From an uncultured Spartobacteria bacterium (GTDB lineage Bacteria; Verrucomicrobiota; Verrucomicrobiia; Chthoniobacterales; Chthoniobacteraceae), in assembly GCA_903916085.1 (NCBI GenBank), contig CAIWVL010000086.1, forward strand, positions 1 to 42,386: 42,386 nucleotides of DNA, in the 5' to 3' direction. A program made the translations under genes and the position numbers. The notes below the pieces were generated by a model. The model searched no databases and had not been told where the DNA came from. It saw only the letters and a list, made by a program, of their open reading frames with translations. This document shows positions 8,568-16,903 of this stretch, in pieces (within the stretch, counting starts at the first letter, position 1; each line of letters begins with the position of its first letter).

Positions 8568-9005
8568 ATGTCAAAATCCAAAGAAGTGAAGCATCCCGAG
8601 GACCTCAAACTCCTTGGCAAGGCTGGGGCAGGTTTTCCCGAAACCGTCTCTCCAGACATTCTAGAGACCTTTGAGAACCGTTATCCACACCGGGATTACG
8701 TCATCCACTTCACATGTGAGGACTTCACCTCCCTTTGTCCGGTAACCGGCCAGCCTGATTTCGCCGCGCTCCATATTGAGTATGTGGCTGGGAAACGGTG
8801 CATTGAGACAAAGTCACTCAAGTTCTATCTAGCGAGTTACCGCAACTGCGCCGCCTTCAACGAGGAAGTGGCCAACCGGGTATTGGAAGACCTAGCGCAA
8901 GCTTGCTCGCCCCGGCGTATGAAGGTCACCGGAAAGTTCGCCTCGCGCGGCGGGATCAGCGTCACCGTGGAGGCTGAGCTGACAGGCAAGGGAGCTCGCA
9001 AGTGA
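8568..9005 (+). CDS. queF: NADPH-dependent 7-cyano-7-deazaguanine reductase (preQ1 synthase)
   Basis: A 145-residue single-domain (type I) QueF that reduces the nitrile of preQ0 to the aminomethyl group of preQ1 in queuosine tRNA modification. The catalytic Cys57 lies in FTSLCPVTGQPDF and the assisting Asp is residue 64. The QueF signature with the substrate-binding Glu80 is CIETKSLKFYLASYRN. It leads a queF-queC-queE operon, and its TGA overlaps the GTG of queC by four bases, so translation is probably coupled. No preQ1 riboswitch was seen in the 62 bases before it. Confidence 0.97.
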   Translation: MSKSKEVKHPEDLKLLGKAGAGFPETVSPDILETFENRYPHRDYVIHFTCEDFTSLCPVTGQPDFAALHIEYVAGKRCIETKSLKFYLASYRNCAAFNEEVANRVLEDLAQACSPRRMKVTGKFASRGGISVTVEAELTGKGARK

Positions 9006-9712
9006 GCTCATCCGGTAGTGGAAACGACCGCGCAGTGGTCCTGCTGAGCGGCGGCATGGATTCCGTCACTGCGCTGTATCACACTGCGGCACAGCAGCCT
9101 GTGGCAGCGGCGTTATCTTTTGATTACGGCGCAAAACACAACGCCCGCGAACTCCCCGAAGCTGCCTGGCACGCCGCCCATTTAGGAATCCGCCACGTCG
9201 TCCTCCCGCTCCAATTCATGGCGGAACACTTTGCCTCCGCGCTTCTTACGGGTGGCAGTGAAATCCCAAAGGGCCATTACGAAGAGGAGTCGATGCGTCA
9301 AACGGTCGTTCCCTTTCGCAACGGGATCATGCTAGCAATCGCCGCCGGATTCGCGGAAAGCATCGAGGCCGAGGCACTTGTCATTGCGGCACATGCCGGA
9401 GATCACGCCATCTATCCGGATTGCCGCGAGACATTCATGGCTGCGATGGCGGAGGCTATCCGCGAGGGAACCTATGCTGGGGTGCGCGTTTTACGGCCGT
9501 TCGTTGCCCTCAACAAAGCTGCCATTGCGGCACGCGGCGCGGCGTTGGGATTGGATTTTTCACACACGTGGTCCTGCTACGTAGGCGGTCCGATCCACTG
9601 CGGAGAATGCGGCACCTGCGTAGAACGACGCGAAGCCTTCCTAGACGCCGCCGTTCCCGACCCTACCGTGTACCTGCACGAGGGACCGCTCCCCCCCAAA
9701 CCTCACCAGTAA
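9002..9712 (+). CDS. queC: 7-cyano-7-deazaguanine synthase (preQ0 synthase)
   Basis: A 236-residue enzyme that converts 7-carboxy-7-deazaguanine to preQ0 with ATP and ammonia. The PP-loop SGGMDS is at residues 16-21. SFDYGAKHNARE, FRNGIMLAIAAGFAE and a C-terminal cluster of zinc cysteines (CYVGGPIHCGECGTC followed by RREAF) are typical. The GTG start at 9002 overlaps the queF stop in a GTGA junction, which supports this start over internal codons. The queE start follows 5 bases after its stop. Confidence 0.97.
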   Translation: MSSSGSGNDRAVVLLSGGMDSVTALYHTAAQQPVAAALSFDYGAKHNARELPEAAWHAAHLGIRHVVLPLQFMAEHFASALLTGGSEIPKGHYEEESMRQTVVPFRNGIMLAIAAGFAESIEAEALVIAAHAGDHAIYPDCRETFMAAMAEAIREGTYAGVRVLRPFVALNKAAIAARGAALGLDFSHTWSCYVGGPIHCGECGTCVERREAFLDAAVPDPTVYLHEGPLPPKPHQ

Positions 9713-9717
9713 ACCTG

Positions 9718-10416
9718 ATGCGCATCGCGGAAATCTTCTATTCCATCCAAGGCGAAGGCGAACTCACGGGCGTCCCCTCTGTTTTCGTGCGTACCTCGGG
9801 GTGCAACCTACGTTGCCGCTGGTGCGACACTCCCTACGCTTCGTGGACCCCCGAGGGCCGCACTTTGAGTGTGGACGAAGTTTTCGCCGAAGTGACGCGC
9901 TTTCAAGGCGCGAAGCACGTGGTTTTCACAGGGGGCGAACCCATGCTGGCACAGGATCTTCCCGAACTGGGAAGGCGTTTGCGTGCAGTCGGCTGGCACA
10001 TCACCGTTGAGACGGCCGGCACAATCCCCCCGGGAGAGGCGGTATACGACTTGGCATCATTGAGCCCCAAACTTGCCGATTCCACCCCAACGGAAGCCCA
10101 GGCAGGAGCTGCATGGGTGGCCCGACACGAGGCGACGCGCTTACAACCGGCGGTGCTAGGCGAATGGCTGAGAGCGGGAGCGTACCAGCTAAAGTTTGTG
10201 GTGAACGGCCGCGCGAGTTTGACTGAGATAGCGGACCTACTGAGCCGCGTGGGAGTGGAGGTACCTGCGCACAAAGTGCTATTGATGCCAGAAGGCGTGG
10301 AGACCGTGGGTTTGCGCGAGCGCAGTCTTGAAGTGGCGGAGTGGTGCAAGGAAACGGGGTATCGCTTCTGCGATCGACTGCACGTGCATCTGTACGGCCA
10401 CACGCGAGGGACTTGA
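9718..10416 (+). CDS. queE: 7-carboxy-7-deazaguanine synthase (radical SAM)
   Basis: A 232-residue radical SAM enzyme that contracts 6-carboxy-tetrahydropterin to 7-carboxy-7-deazaguanine. It starts MRIAEIFYSIQGEGELTG, the QueE hallmark, and binds its 4Fe-4S cluster through Cys29, Cys33 and Cys36 (CNLRCRWC, a CX3CX2C arrangement). GGEPML and the later VETAGT and LSPKLA motifs complete the core. The frame stays open far upstream of 9718, but the canonical N-terminus and the position just after the queC stop fix the ATG at 9718. The queD gene needed for the preceding step is not in the window. Confidence 0.97.
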   Translation: MRIAEIFYSIQGEGELTGVPSVFVRTSGCNLRCRWCDTPYASWTPEGRTLSVDEVFAEVTRFQGAKHVVFTGGEPMLAQDLPELGRRLRAVGWHITVETAGTIPPGEAVYDLASLSPKLADSTPTEAQAGAAWVARHEATRLQPAVLGEWLRAGAYQLKFVVNGRASLTEIADLLSRVGVEVPAHKVLLMPEGVETVGLRERSLEVAEWCKETGYRFCDRLHVHLYGHTRGT

Positions 10417-10463
10417 GGAAGGTGGCGAGGGAGCAGCCAGAGGGCGCAGATAGCACCAGACGC

Positions 10464-10500
10464 ATCCCATTGAGTCCCATTGAGTCCCATCGAGTCCCAT
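10464..10500. repeat. 10-bp tandem repeat between convergent genes
   Basis: Unit TGAGTCCCAT occurs twice, then as CGAGTCCCAT, with a partial unit (CATCCCAT) in front, in the gap between the ends of queE and the minus-strand ATPase gene. Short periodic repeats of this type can vary in copy number between strains. No coding role is seen and no clear terminator hairpin accompanies it. Confidence 0.75.
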
Positions 10501-10539
10501 CTTATTTGGAATCTCCACCCTCAATGTAGATGTGCGTGC

Positions 10540-11730
10540 TCACCAGCGAGTCCCTCCTATCTCACCCTTTGTCCAAAGCTGCCCCAGACGATACCTTTCC
10601 AACCATTGCCTAAGTGCATCAGGATCCAGTCTTTCCATCGTAGTCTGCCCCTCAACTTTGGCACAGACAACCACGCATTCCGGGGTCTCAGTCATCGTGT
10701 CGACTAAGATATCCGAATGGGTTGTGATTATGAGTTGGGTGCGCGTAGCAGCCTCCCTCATCAAATCAGCGACCTTCGGAAGAATGTCTGGATGCAGACC
10801 AAGTTCTGGCTCTTCGATGCAAATCAGAGGTGGTGGCTCAGGGTCGCACAGAATCGCTAACAGACAAAGATAGCGCAAAGTTCCGTCCGAGAGCCTTGTG
10901 GCAGGAATAACAAAATCTCCTTCAGTGAAGAAAACCTGCACGGTGCCACCTTCAATAAGGACATCAAAATCGCTGATTCCTTCGCAAAGATCGCTCAAAC
11001 CCGCCAGTATCGCCTTTTTAGCAGCGGGAAACCGAGTTTTCAACCGGTTCAGAAAGAGACCCAGATTAGCAAAGTCTTCTTCAAGTATGTCGTTCCTTAG
11101 ATCCGCCCTTTGGGGCTCTCTAAAAACGGTCCTCCGCCCGAAACACCAGTCACGGTAAATTCGAACTTTCTCGTAATTTTGGGCTAACCACGCCAATTCA
11201 GGATAAGCTTCGGGGTCTCTCCTTTGCGCTAAAATCGAGCGATCAGACTCAATACTATCTTTCGCCAATTTGCGCTGCCCTTCCTTGACGGTATTGATAA
11301 CAGCCTGGCCGTTATGGAATCGGTAATAAAAATAAACTCCAGACTCGTCATCATAGCGTGGCGAACTTTCTTCCACTCGCTCATCGACCAACGAAAACGC
11401 CTGCGCCACAGCACGAAAAGCGATGGTATGCCGAAGTGGCTTCCTCCCATTCGGATAGTCAACGATCCACTCCACGGATGCCGCTATGTCAGTGCCTCCC
11501 TTCCACAGCCATTCATACACACCGCCCCCCTTGCGTGTCACGTCTTGCAGCTCTTTCGACGCTGCGCGCATTAGACTGACAGACTCAATCAGATTAGACT
11601 TACCGCTCCCATTCGGACCAATAAACAGATTTAACGATTGAAGATCGATGCCAGCATTGTTTGGTCCGAAGGAAAGAAAGTTCTTCGGTGCCAAATGGCG
11701 GATCAGAACCGGCTTGGGGGCGTCAGACAT
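10540..11730 (-). CDS. AAA family ATPase (RecF/OLD-like, AAA_21)
   Basis: A 396-residue ABC-type ATPase of the RecF/SMC/OLD superfamily. Walker A is GPNGSGKS at residues 38-45, the Walker B and signature region contains LICIEEPELGLHPD near residue 300, and the H-loop histidine is in IITTHSDILVDT. The insert between them is helical. There is no fused TOPRIM nuclease domain. The C-terminus (LGQLWTKGEIGG) is the ending seen in AAA_21 proteins that are usually encoded beside a DUF4276 (TOPRIM-like) partner, but no such gene lies on either side here. Such ATPases are often linked to defence or DNA repair; the function is not established. It is a single gene on the minus strand. Confidence 0.85.
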   Translation of the reverse strand: MSDAPKPVLIRHLAPKNFLSFGPNNAGIDLQSLNLFIGPNGSGKSNLIESVSLMRAASKELQDVTRKGGGVYEWLWKGGTDIAASVEWIVDYPNGRKPLRHTIAFRAVAQAFSLVDERVEESSPRYDDESGVYFYYRFHNGQAVINTVKEGQRKLAKDSIESDRSILAQRRDPEAYPELAWLAQNYEKVRIYRDWCFGRRTVFREPQRADLRNDILEEDFANLGLFLNRLKTRFPAAKKAILAGLSDLCEGISDFDVLIEGGTVQVFFTEGDFVIPATRLSDGTLRYLCLLAILCDPEPPPLICIEEPELGLHPDILPKVADLMREAATRTQLIITTHSDILVDTMTETPECVVVCAKVEGQTTMERLDPDALRQWLERYRLGQLWTKGEIGGTRW

Positions 11731-11908
11731 AACTCAAGACTCTTAAAAATCAGCTTCTTTCAGGATCTCCGATTCCCAGCGATCACGAGCGCGTGAGCAG
11801 CATCCGCAGCCACATCCCATAGGTCAGCGGACGCATCCCAATACACTACCATGCCCAGCGCGAGAGCAGAAGTCCAGTATCCGATATTTAAGCGGCCACA
11901 AGGAGCCT

Positions 11909-12868
11909 CTACCCCTGCGCGTTCTTGATTCCTCGCAACACGCTTAGCATCCCCTCTCGCAGACTGGTTGCGCGAAAGCCGTCAGGCACTATCGATTGGC
12001 TGTAGGTGTTGTGAAGCGCGTTTTGTGGAGCCCACTGATAGGACACATACAGCTTGCGCCCAAGTAACTCTTCGGCCAATCGGCTGATCTCCAAAATAGA
12101 CGACGGCTTTCCCGAGACCAGGAACCGTGTGCACCGTTCGCCCTCCAAACCCGTCGCCAATATTTCCGATCCGATCCAGTGCCCTACGTCCAAGTTGAAA
12201 ACGTAATCCCGGAGAGTAGTCGGGTCGCCGGAGATGGTACTCACCCCTCTCCTCATCCCATTCAAGAGCAGAGCCGAAATCAACCCGACTCGCCCCTTGA
12301 GCGCATGCCCGTAAATCGTGCTGGGCCGGTAGACGAAGGCGGACTGAAGCGCACTTGCCTCCCCCAGCGCTGTCTCCTGCAGCGCCTTGAATTCTCCATA
12401 CGGCCGCAACGGGCAAGGTCGGCTCTCCAGTCCAACATTGCGCTGCCCCTCGAACAGACCGCCCGCGGAGCTAACCATAAAAAAGCGCGTCGCCCAGAGC
12501 GGCGCAACCTGAGCAAGTCGTTCTCCCAATGAGAGTACGCATTTGAAATGTTCCAACTCTCGCGCATGCTCAGCCACCGGGGACTGAAAGCCTGCCCCGC
12601 CCGCAGACCAAACCACCGACAATCTAGGACACACGCTATCGTCTCCGCGACTAACAGGATGCCTTTGAACCGCCCCACAAACCTGCCGAACCGCCCCCTC
12701 CACGCCCAACGGTTCGCGCCAGTTTATCGGCACCTCCGAAACAACGGAGGCTCCAGCGCGCCTTAACTCTCCGCAAATGGCCCCACCCACCAATCCGACA
12801 CCAAACACCGCCACAAGATGCTCTCCCAAAGGAGGACCCGTAATCTGCCCGGCAGATAGAATTTTCAC
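11909..12868 (-). CDS. NAD(P)-dependent epimerase/dehydratase (extended SDR)
   Basis: A 319-residue extended short-chain dehydrogenase. The nucleotide-binding segment VAVFGVGLVGG sits at about residues 19-29, after an unusual lead of some 18 residues, and the catalytic pair is Tyr157/Lys161 (RPYGEFKAL), with Ser133-Ser134 upstream. A C-terminal substrate domain contains RPSTIYGHALKG and RDYVFNLDVGHWI. Such enzymes epimerise, dehydrate or reduce nucleotide sugars; the exact reaction cannot be read from the sequence. The GTG start overlaps the stop of the upstream glycosyltransferase by four bases (GTGA), so it is the last gene of a minus-strand glycan operon. Confidence 0.85.
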   Translation of the reverse strand: MKILSAGQITGPPLGEHLVAVFGVGLVGGAICGELRRAGASVVSEVPINWREPLGVEGAVRQVCGAVQRHPVSRGDDSVCPRLSVVWSAGGAGFQSPVAEHARELEHFKCVLSLGERLAQVAPLWATRFFMVSSAGGLFEGQRNVGLESRPCPLRPYGEFKALQETALGEASALQSAFVYRPSTIYGHALKGRVGLISALLLNGMRRGVSTISGDPTTLRDYVFNLDVGHWIGSEILATGLEGERCTRFLVSGKPSSILEISRLAEELLGRKLYVSYQWAPQNALHNTYSQSIVPDGFRATSLREGMLSVLRGIKNAQG

Positions 12869-13872
12869 AGATTACGTTGCGTAAAAAACCTAGCAACAGC
12901 CGCGTCGCTTCTCCGGTCGATGATAAAAAACGTAGGTTTGCCCTGAATGTGTAAAACCACTCCCGTCAGATACTCCAGAATGACACTCAGCATGGAAATC
13001 GACAGTCCGCCAAAAAACAGGGAGGCGAGAAACAGAGAGGCCCAGCCTCGGGGAACTGTAGACTCTTTTTGAATAAGGTTTTGCGCCAGAATCCAAACCC
13101 CAAAAACCAGATCCGCAACCATGACACCGAACCCAACCAAGGCACCCATGCGCAGGATTTTGGTTTGAGAAGAAATGATCATGCGCCTGGCATGGCCAAG
13201 AAGCCTCCCAAGAGAATAGCCGCTAGAGCCGCTTTGAATGAAGCGCGCGTCCTTCATCGGCATCGTGAGCGAGTCGATGCGGTTGGTGAACCACGTCAGG
13301 GCGATATCGTAGTACGTTTCATGCGAACAGACGCTCGCCGCACTTCTTGCAACGCTACCGCGAAGTAGCCGAAAGCTATTGAAGTGGCGAATACTTTTGT
13401 TGCCCGTCAAAAGCACTAGCGCCCGTTTCAGACAAACCGATCCCATGTCGCGCCACCGGGACTGGTGCACAGCAGACTCTGGGCGGGCATAGACAATGTC
13501 GAGTTCACCGCACACTGCGGCCTCCAGCATCTGCGCCATGTTGCGCGGGTCGTGCTGCAAATCCTCGTCCAAGGTCACGATCCAGTCGCCGGAAGAATGC
13601 AAAATGCCCGCAATGGTGGCCGGATGCTGGCCGAAATTCCGAGAGTTGGTAATCACCCGAACCCATGGATGCACTTCACACAGTGTATCCAAAACAGCGG
13701 CAGAGCTGTCGATGGCGTTGTCATTCACAAAAATACTCTCCTCCAGCTGAAACGGAGACGCCTGCTGTGCCCACTGCGCTCGCACTTCGGCAAGAGCGGC
13801 GACCAGCTGACTCAGATAATCTGCACCAGCGTAGACAGGGGTGACCGTGGTGATCTTCAGCGACGGATTCAT
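12865..13872 (-). CDS. GT2 glycosyltransferase with C-terminal membrane segments
   Basis: A 335-residue enzyme with a GT-A domain of the DPM1/GtrB/ArnC type: KITTVTPVYAGADYLSQLV at the N-terminus, a divergent nucleotide-binding loop VNDNAIDSS, and the metal-binding TLDEDLQHDPRNM. Two hydrophobic segments near the C-terminus (ALVGFGVMVADLVFGVWIL and ASLFLASLFFGGLSISMLSV) would anchor it in the inner membrane. This layout suits transfer of a sugar to undecaprenyl phosphate, giving a lipid-linked donor. ATG 13872 is preferred to an upstream TTG at 13884. It lies between the GatZ-like gene and the SDR in the minus-strand operon. The GT-C-like proteins encoded further along could use such a lipid-linked donor. 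Confidence 0.9.
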   Translation of the reverse strand: MNPSLKITTVTPVYAGADYLSQLVAALAEVRAQWAQQASPFQLEESIFVNDNAIDSSAAVLDTLCEVHPWVRVITNSRNFGQHPATIAGILHSSGDWIVTLDEDLQHDPRNMAQMLEAAVCGELDIVYARPESAVHQSRWRDMGSVCLKRALVLLTGNKSIRHFNSFRLLRGSVARSAASVCSHETYYDIALTWFTNRIDSLTMPMKDARFIQSGSSGYSLGRLLGHARRMIISSQTKILRMGALVGFGVMVADLVFGVWILAQNLIQKESTVPRGWASLFLASLFFGGLSISMLSVILEYLTGVVLHIQGKPTFFIIDRRSDAAVARFFTQRNL

Positions 13873-13968
13873 TTGGTTCGGCAACGCACAACAGTCTCAG
13901 AGGATTAAATGCAGAGCGTACCTAGTGAGATTCAGGCGCGCCCTAAACCGGCGAATTAAAGCAAACCC

Positions 13969-15126
13969 CTAAACAAGTCGAAACGCCTTAAGGTAGAGCT
14001 CAATCGAAGCCTCAACGGCATTGACTAGAACGGTATCCAGATCAATGTTCTTTTTCTCAAGACAAACCATCGCCTCCCTTTTGGCATCTTCCACCTCTGG
14101 ATGACTAAATACGTAATGCGCCGAAATAACCGCACGATCCAAGTCGGGGGCAGTAGTTCCGGGGGTCATCCATTTCTCCCACTTGCGAGATTCAAACGCT
14201 TCTTTGAGGAGAGTTTCCTCCAAATGAACGAGATGATGCTCCCGACACAGCTTCAAAAGCGCACGAGTTTCCACCACACCGAACTCTGGGGCTACGTTGG
14301 CTGCGTGAATTCCCAACCGCGGGTGCAAATCCAGAATGGTGGCAGGCAAATAATCCGTGTTGTGTTGTTTAACCCAGAAACCATGCCTAGCCGTTGTCTC
14401 TAAAAGATCGAGGATCTGAGCTTGCATCGGCTCACTCCCAGGCTCAAACCAAGATTGCAAGACACCGACATTGCGTGTTTCTACAACTCTTGTGCCGGTT
14501 TGCACTACGATGAAAGACAGGGACTGAAGCCCGCTTTTCGCACAGAAGTCCTTTAATCGACCCGCGAAATAGTTCAATTCTTCAATAGAATTCGCATGTG
14601 CTTTTTGTTCCTCCGCCCCGACCTCGATAATAATTTCTTTCCCCAGCCGATTTGCGGTTTCACAGCAAAACTCGTATAGCTCAAAGATTCGCTCCAGCAC
14701 CTGATCCACCTCAGGGGCAGTCCCCAGAGCGAGGCTCGGATCAATGTGAATCACGCTAAATCCGTTTTCAATGTCGCGCAGGTACGACAGCTTGGCGGAT
14801 TCCATGGCGGCAGCGAGATCCAAGCCGCGGTCCACTTCCAAAGGATTCTGCCAAGGCCCACCATGATCCCGTGAGAGGATGATGTTCCGACGTTTGTCAC
14901 GCTGAGCAACGTATCCAGCTAAAGATGCAGTGTTCCAACGATTCACGTAACCGCCTCCAAATTCCTCGGCATCCACCTGGCGCCGGGAGGCAATCAACAT
15001 CAGGGGGACATCATGGCGATTCGCCAGATTCAACGTCGCATCGACGCAGTTTTTGCTCATCGGCCCCACGCCAAGAAGCGTGCACTTTCCTGAACCAAGA
15101 ATTCGGGCCAGTCGCTCGCGAATCAT
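13969..15126 (-). CDS. GatZ/KbaZ-like protein (tagatose-bisphosphate aldolase, non-catalytic subunit family)
   Basis: About 385 residues resembling the GatZ/KbaZ family: a TIM-barrel protein with N-terminal TLLGVGPMSKNCVDATLNLA, IILSRDHGGPW, VIHIDPSLAL and a C-terminal HYVFSHPEV segment. Classical GatZ supports the GatY aldolase in galactitol catabolism, but no GatY, PTS or kinase partner is here. Instead the gene is coupled to a KdsC-like phosphatase and sits in a glycan operon, so it may itself make or cleave a carbon-carbon bond in a sugar precursor; that is inference. ATG 15126 gives an ATGA overlap with the phosphatase stop; ATG 15135 is an in-frame alternative. Confidence 0.8.
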   Translation of the reverse strand: MIRERLARILGSGKCTLLGVGPMSKNCVDATLNLANRHDVPLMLIASRRQVDAEEFGGGYVNRWNTASLAGYVAQRDKRRNIILSRDHGGPWQNPLEVDRGLDLAAAMESAKLSYLRDIENGFSVIHIDPSLALGTAPEVDQVLERIFELYEFCCETANRLGKEIIIEVGAEEQKAHANSIEELNYFAGRLKDFCAKSGLQSLSFIVVQTGTRVVETRNVGVLQSWFEPGSEPMQAQILDLLETTARHGFWVKQHNTDYLPATILDLHPRLGIHAANVAPEFGVVETRALLKLCREHHLVHLEETLLKEAFESRKWEKWMTPGTTAPDLDRAVISAHYVFSHPEVEDAKREAMVCLEKKNIDLDTVLVNAVEASIELYLKAFRLV

Positions 15127-15671
15127 ACTGTCCATTCCCCCGACATTTTATGCTGACTACCGGGCAGTTGCAGCGGGTTGTAAGGCTCAAAAAAACGTTC
15201 AAGCAGATGCAGGCAGGCCTCTGCCACAGCCCGATCTCCACCACTTCGCTGAGTCACATAGTGCGCTGCCTGCTTTGCTAAGGGATCTCCATTCACTGGC
15301 GCAATGGCGTAGGCAACTTCACGCATCACGTAGTGGTCAAAAATACCGTCCCCCATGTAAACAACGGATCTCAGCGGGTACTTTTCTGAAATCCAGTCTA
15401 CGCGACGAATAGTGCTCACAAGATCCAGTTCGAAACCCATGTCATCCACAATCCGCCTCTTGGAAATGGCGAACCCCTTTTTATCACCGGTCACAAACCT
15501 AATTTTCATGTGAGGGCGCAGTAGGGAAAGTGCATCGTGATCGTCGGCACCAAAAACCTTCATGACCTTCCCCTCGGAACTGTAGAGGAAAGTGCCGGAA
15601 GTCATGACGCCGTCTACATCAAGAATGAAGACGGAGGGCACTGCGGGCTGGGCGGTGTCTTGGGGGGGCAT
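15123..15671 (-). CDS. KdsC-like HAD phosphatase
   Basis: A 182-residue C0-type HAD hydrolase without cap domain, the fold of KDO-8-phosphate phosphatase. The nucleophile and acid/base aspartates are Asp18 and Asp20 in FILDVDGVMTSG. Motif II is the Thr in FVTGDKKG, followed by SKRRI. The acidic motif IV is MGDGIFDH, in place of the usual GDxxxD with Asn. A C-terminal AAHYVTQRSGGDRAVAEA matches the KdsC tail. It probably removes phosphate from a sugar or ulosonic acid phosphate in the cytosol. It is first in the minus-strand operon and overlaps the GatZ-like gene, suggesting they act in consecutive steps. No KDO synthase or CMP-KDO synthetase is adjacent, so the substrate need not be KDO. Confidence 0.85.
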   Translation of the reverse strand: MPPQDTAQPAVPSVFILDVDGVMTSGTFLYSSEGKVMKVFGADDHDALSLLRPHMKIRFVTGDKKGFAISKRRIVDDMGFELDLVSTIRRVDWISEKYPLRSVVYMGDGIFDHYVMREVAYAIAPVNGDPLAKQAAHYVTQRSGGDRAVAEACLHLLERFFEPYNPLQLPGSQHKMSGEWTV

Positions 15672-16137
15672 GGGTTACAGTGCAGGGAAATACGCTGTCG
15701 TTTAGTCATTACTAACTCGCAAGAATGTTAGCCATCCCTCCGCCAAGGGAAAGCGGATTCATGCTTTGCCAGAACACCTATCTCAGCAATCGGCTACCGC
15801 AAGGGGTTGGCTAGGTCCTAGCACACGAACGCCTTCGCAGAGCAAAGAACAAATGAACCAGTGAAGCTGCCGACCACAGCCCCAATGAGTTCGTCCCGAA
15901 AATTTGAAACACTGTCGTTCCACCTCTCCCTCTGCTCGTTCCGCATGCCCCCAAACTTAACGAGCTTAATCGCAGCAACTCGAACGGATTCGCTGGACGG
16001 CTGTGCCGCATTTTATGAAGCTCAGGCGTCTGCTTTCGAATCTAAAAAATGCGTGCATCGATAGAGCGCTGCCGAAATTTTCGCGCTCCATTCGCCTGCC
16101 GAGATGTCGGATCAGTTCAAGCCAAACATCCCAATCT
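15672..16137. promoter_or_regulatory. Divergent intergenic region between the two glycan operons
   Basis: 466 bases separating the minus-strand operon that starts with the phosphatase and the plus-strand operon that starts with the cupin gene. Promoters for both must lie here, but I could not pick convincing -35/-10 pairs. An open frame reaches back from the cupin gene to about 16003, but its composition (many Arg, Ser, Leu) does not look coding. Nothing else was recognised. Confidence 0.5.
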
Positions 16138-16899
16138 ATGAGTGATACATACGGAGGCAACCTAGTGGCGCATCACAACCTAGAGGCAGCTCAAACGACC
16201 CCCTTCGCCTCTGCCTCGATCCCTTACTCATACCGCCACCTCGCATTGCAAGACGGCTCTGCCGTTTCCTTAGAAACGACTACCGGCGCATACAGTGTTT
16301 TCGTCCTCTCCTTGAGCCAAGGAGCCCAACTGCACTTCAGCTCACTAGGGGACGCCGTATTGGAAGGTGAAGCCGTTCAGATTGAGCACCTTAGTGTCAG
16401 TGTCCGAGTCCAAGGAGGCACTGCCCGTTTGCTCTTGGCAGGCTCTCCCGACGCCAGACACATCGCACCCCGAATCGAGCGCCATTCGGCCGACGCGATC
16501 AAAAAAGTGACCAAGCCCTGGGGGCACGAACTCTGGATTCACGCAAACCACCCAGACTACGCATTCAAAGAAATCTTCATCAAGGCAGGCACCAAAACCA
16601 GCCTCCAGTACCATAGGTTCAAACAGGAGACGAATGTCCTGTTTAAGGGCCATGCAGTGCTTCACTACAAAGCCGACGAATCTGCACCACTGGACCATCC
16701 CAGTACGGACCAAATGGGAACCCTTGAACTGCAACCTGTCTCGTCCATCGACGTCACTCCGCTTGTGCTGCACCGCATTGAGGCCTGCACCGACATCCTG
16801 TTATACGAGGTCTCCACGCCTTTCTTGGACGACGTGATCCGGGTAAGCGACGACAGCAACAGACCCGACGGCCACATCGCAACGGAACATTCAGCCTGA
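16138..16899 (+). CDS. Cupin-domain protein related to type II phosphomannose isomerase
   Basis: A 253-residue protein. The second half has the signature of the cupin domain at the end of mannose-1-P guanylyltransferase/PMI enzymes: KPWGHELWI, then FKEIFIKAGTKTSLQYHRFKQE and NVLFKGHAVLHY, with His and Glu in metal-ligand positions. The first half is less conserved and may be a second cupin. A role as sugar-phosphate or keto-sugar isomerase is likely; the substrate is unknown. The ATG at 16138 is chosen because upstream codons read as non-coding sequence. The next gene begins within a few bases of its stop, so it leads a three-gene operon with the nucleotidyltransferase-kinase and the dehydrogenase. 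Confidence 0.8.
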   Translation: MSDTYGGNLVAHHNLEAAQTTPFASASIPYSYRHLALQDGSAVSLETTTGAYSVFVLSLSQGAQLHFSSLGDAVLEGEAVQIEHLSVSVRVQGGTARLLLAGSPDARHIAPRIERHSADAIKKVTKPWGHELWIHANHPDYAFKEIFIKAGTKTSLQYHRFKQETNVLFKGHAVLHYKADESAPLDHPSTDQMGTLELQPVSSIDVTPLVLHRIEACTDILLYEVSTPFLDDVIRVSDDSNRPDGHIATEHSA

Positions 16900-16903
16900 G
16901 GTG

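Noticed and set aside
9421-9717. N-terminal extension of queE in the open frame
   Set aside because: It lies inside queC in another frame and has arginine-rich shadow composition; the canonical MRIAEIFYSIQGEG start is at 9718.
10464-10500. CRISPR-like repeat
   Set aside because: The 10-bp units are contiguous without spacers, so this is a simple tandem repeat.
16003-16137. N-terminal extension of the cupin protein
   Set aside because: Composition is not protein-like and no family similarity is seen before the ATG at 16138.
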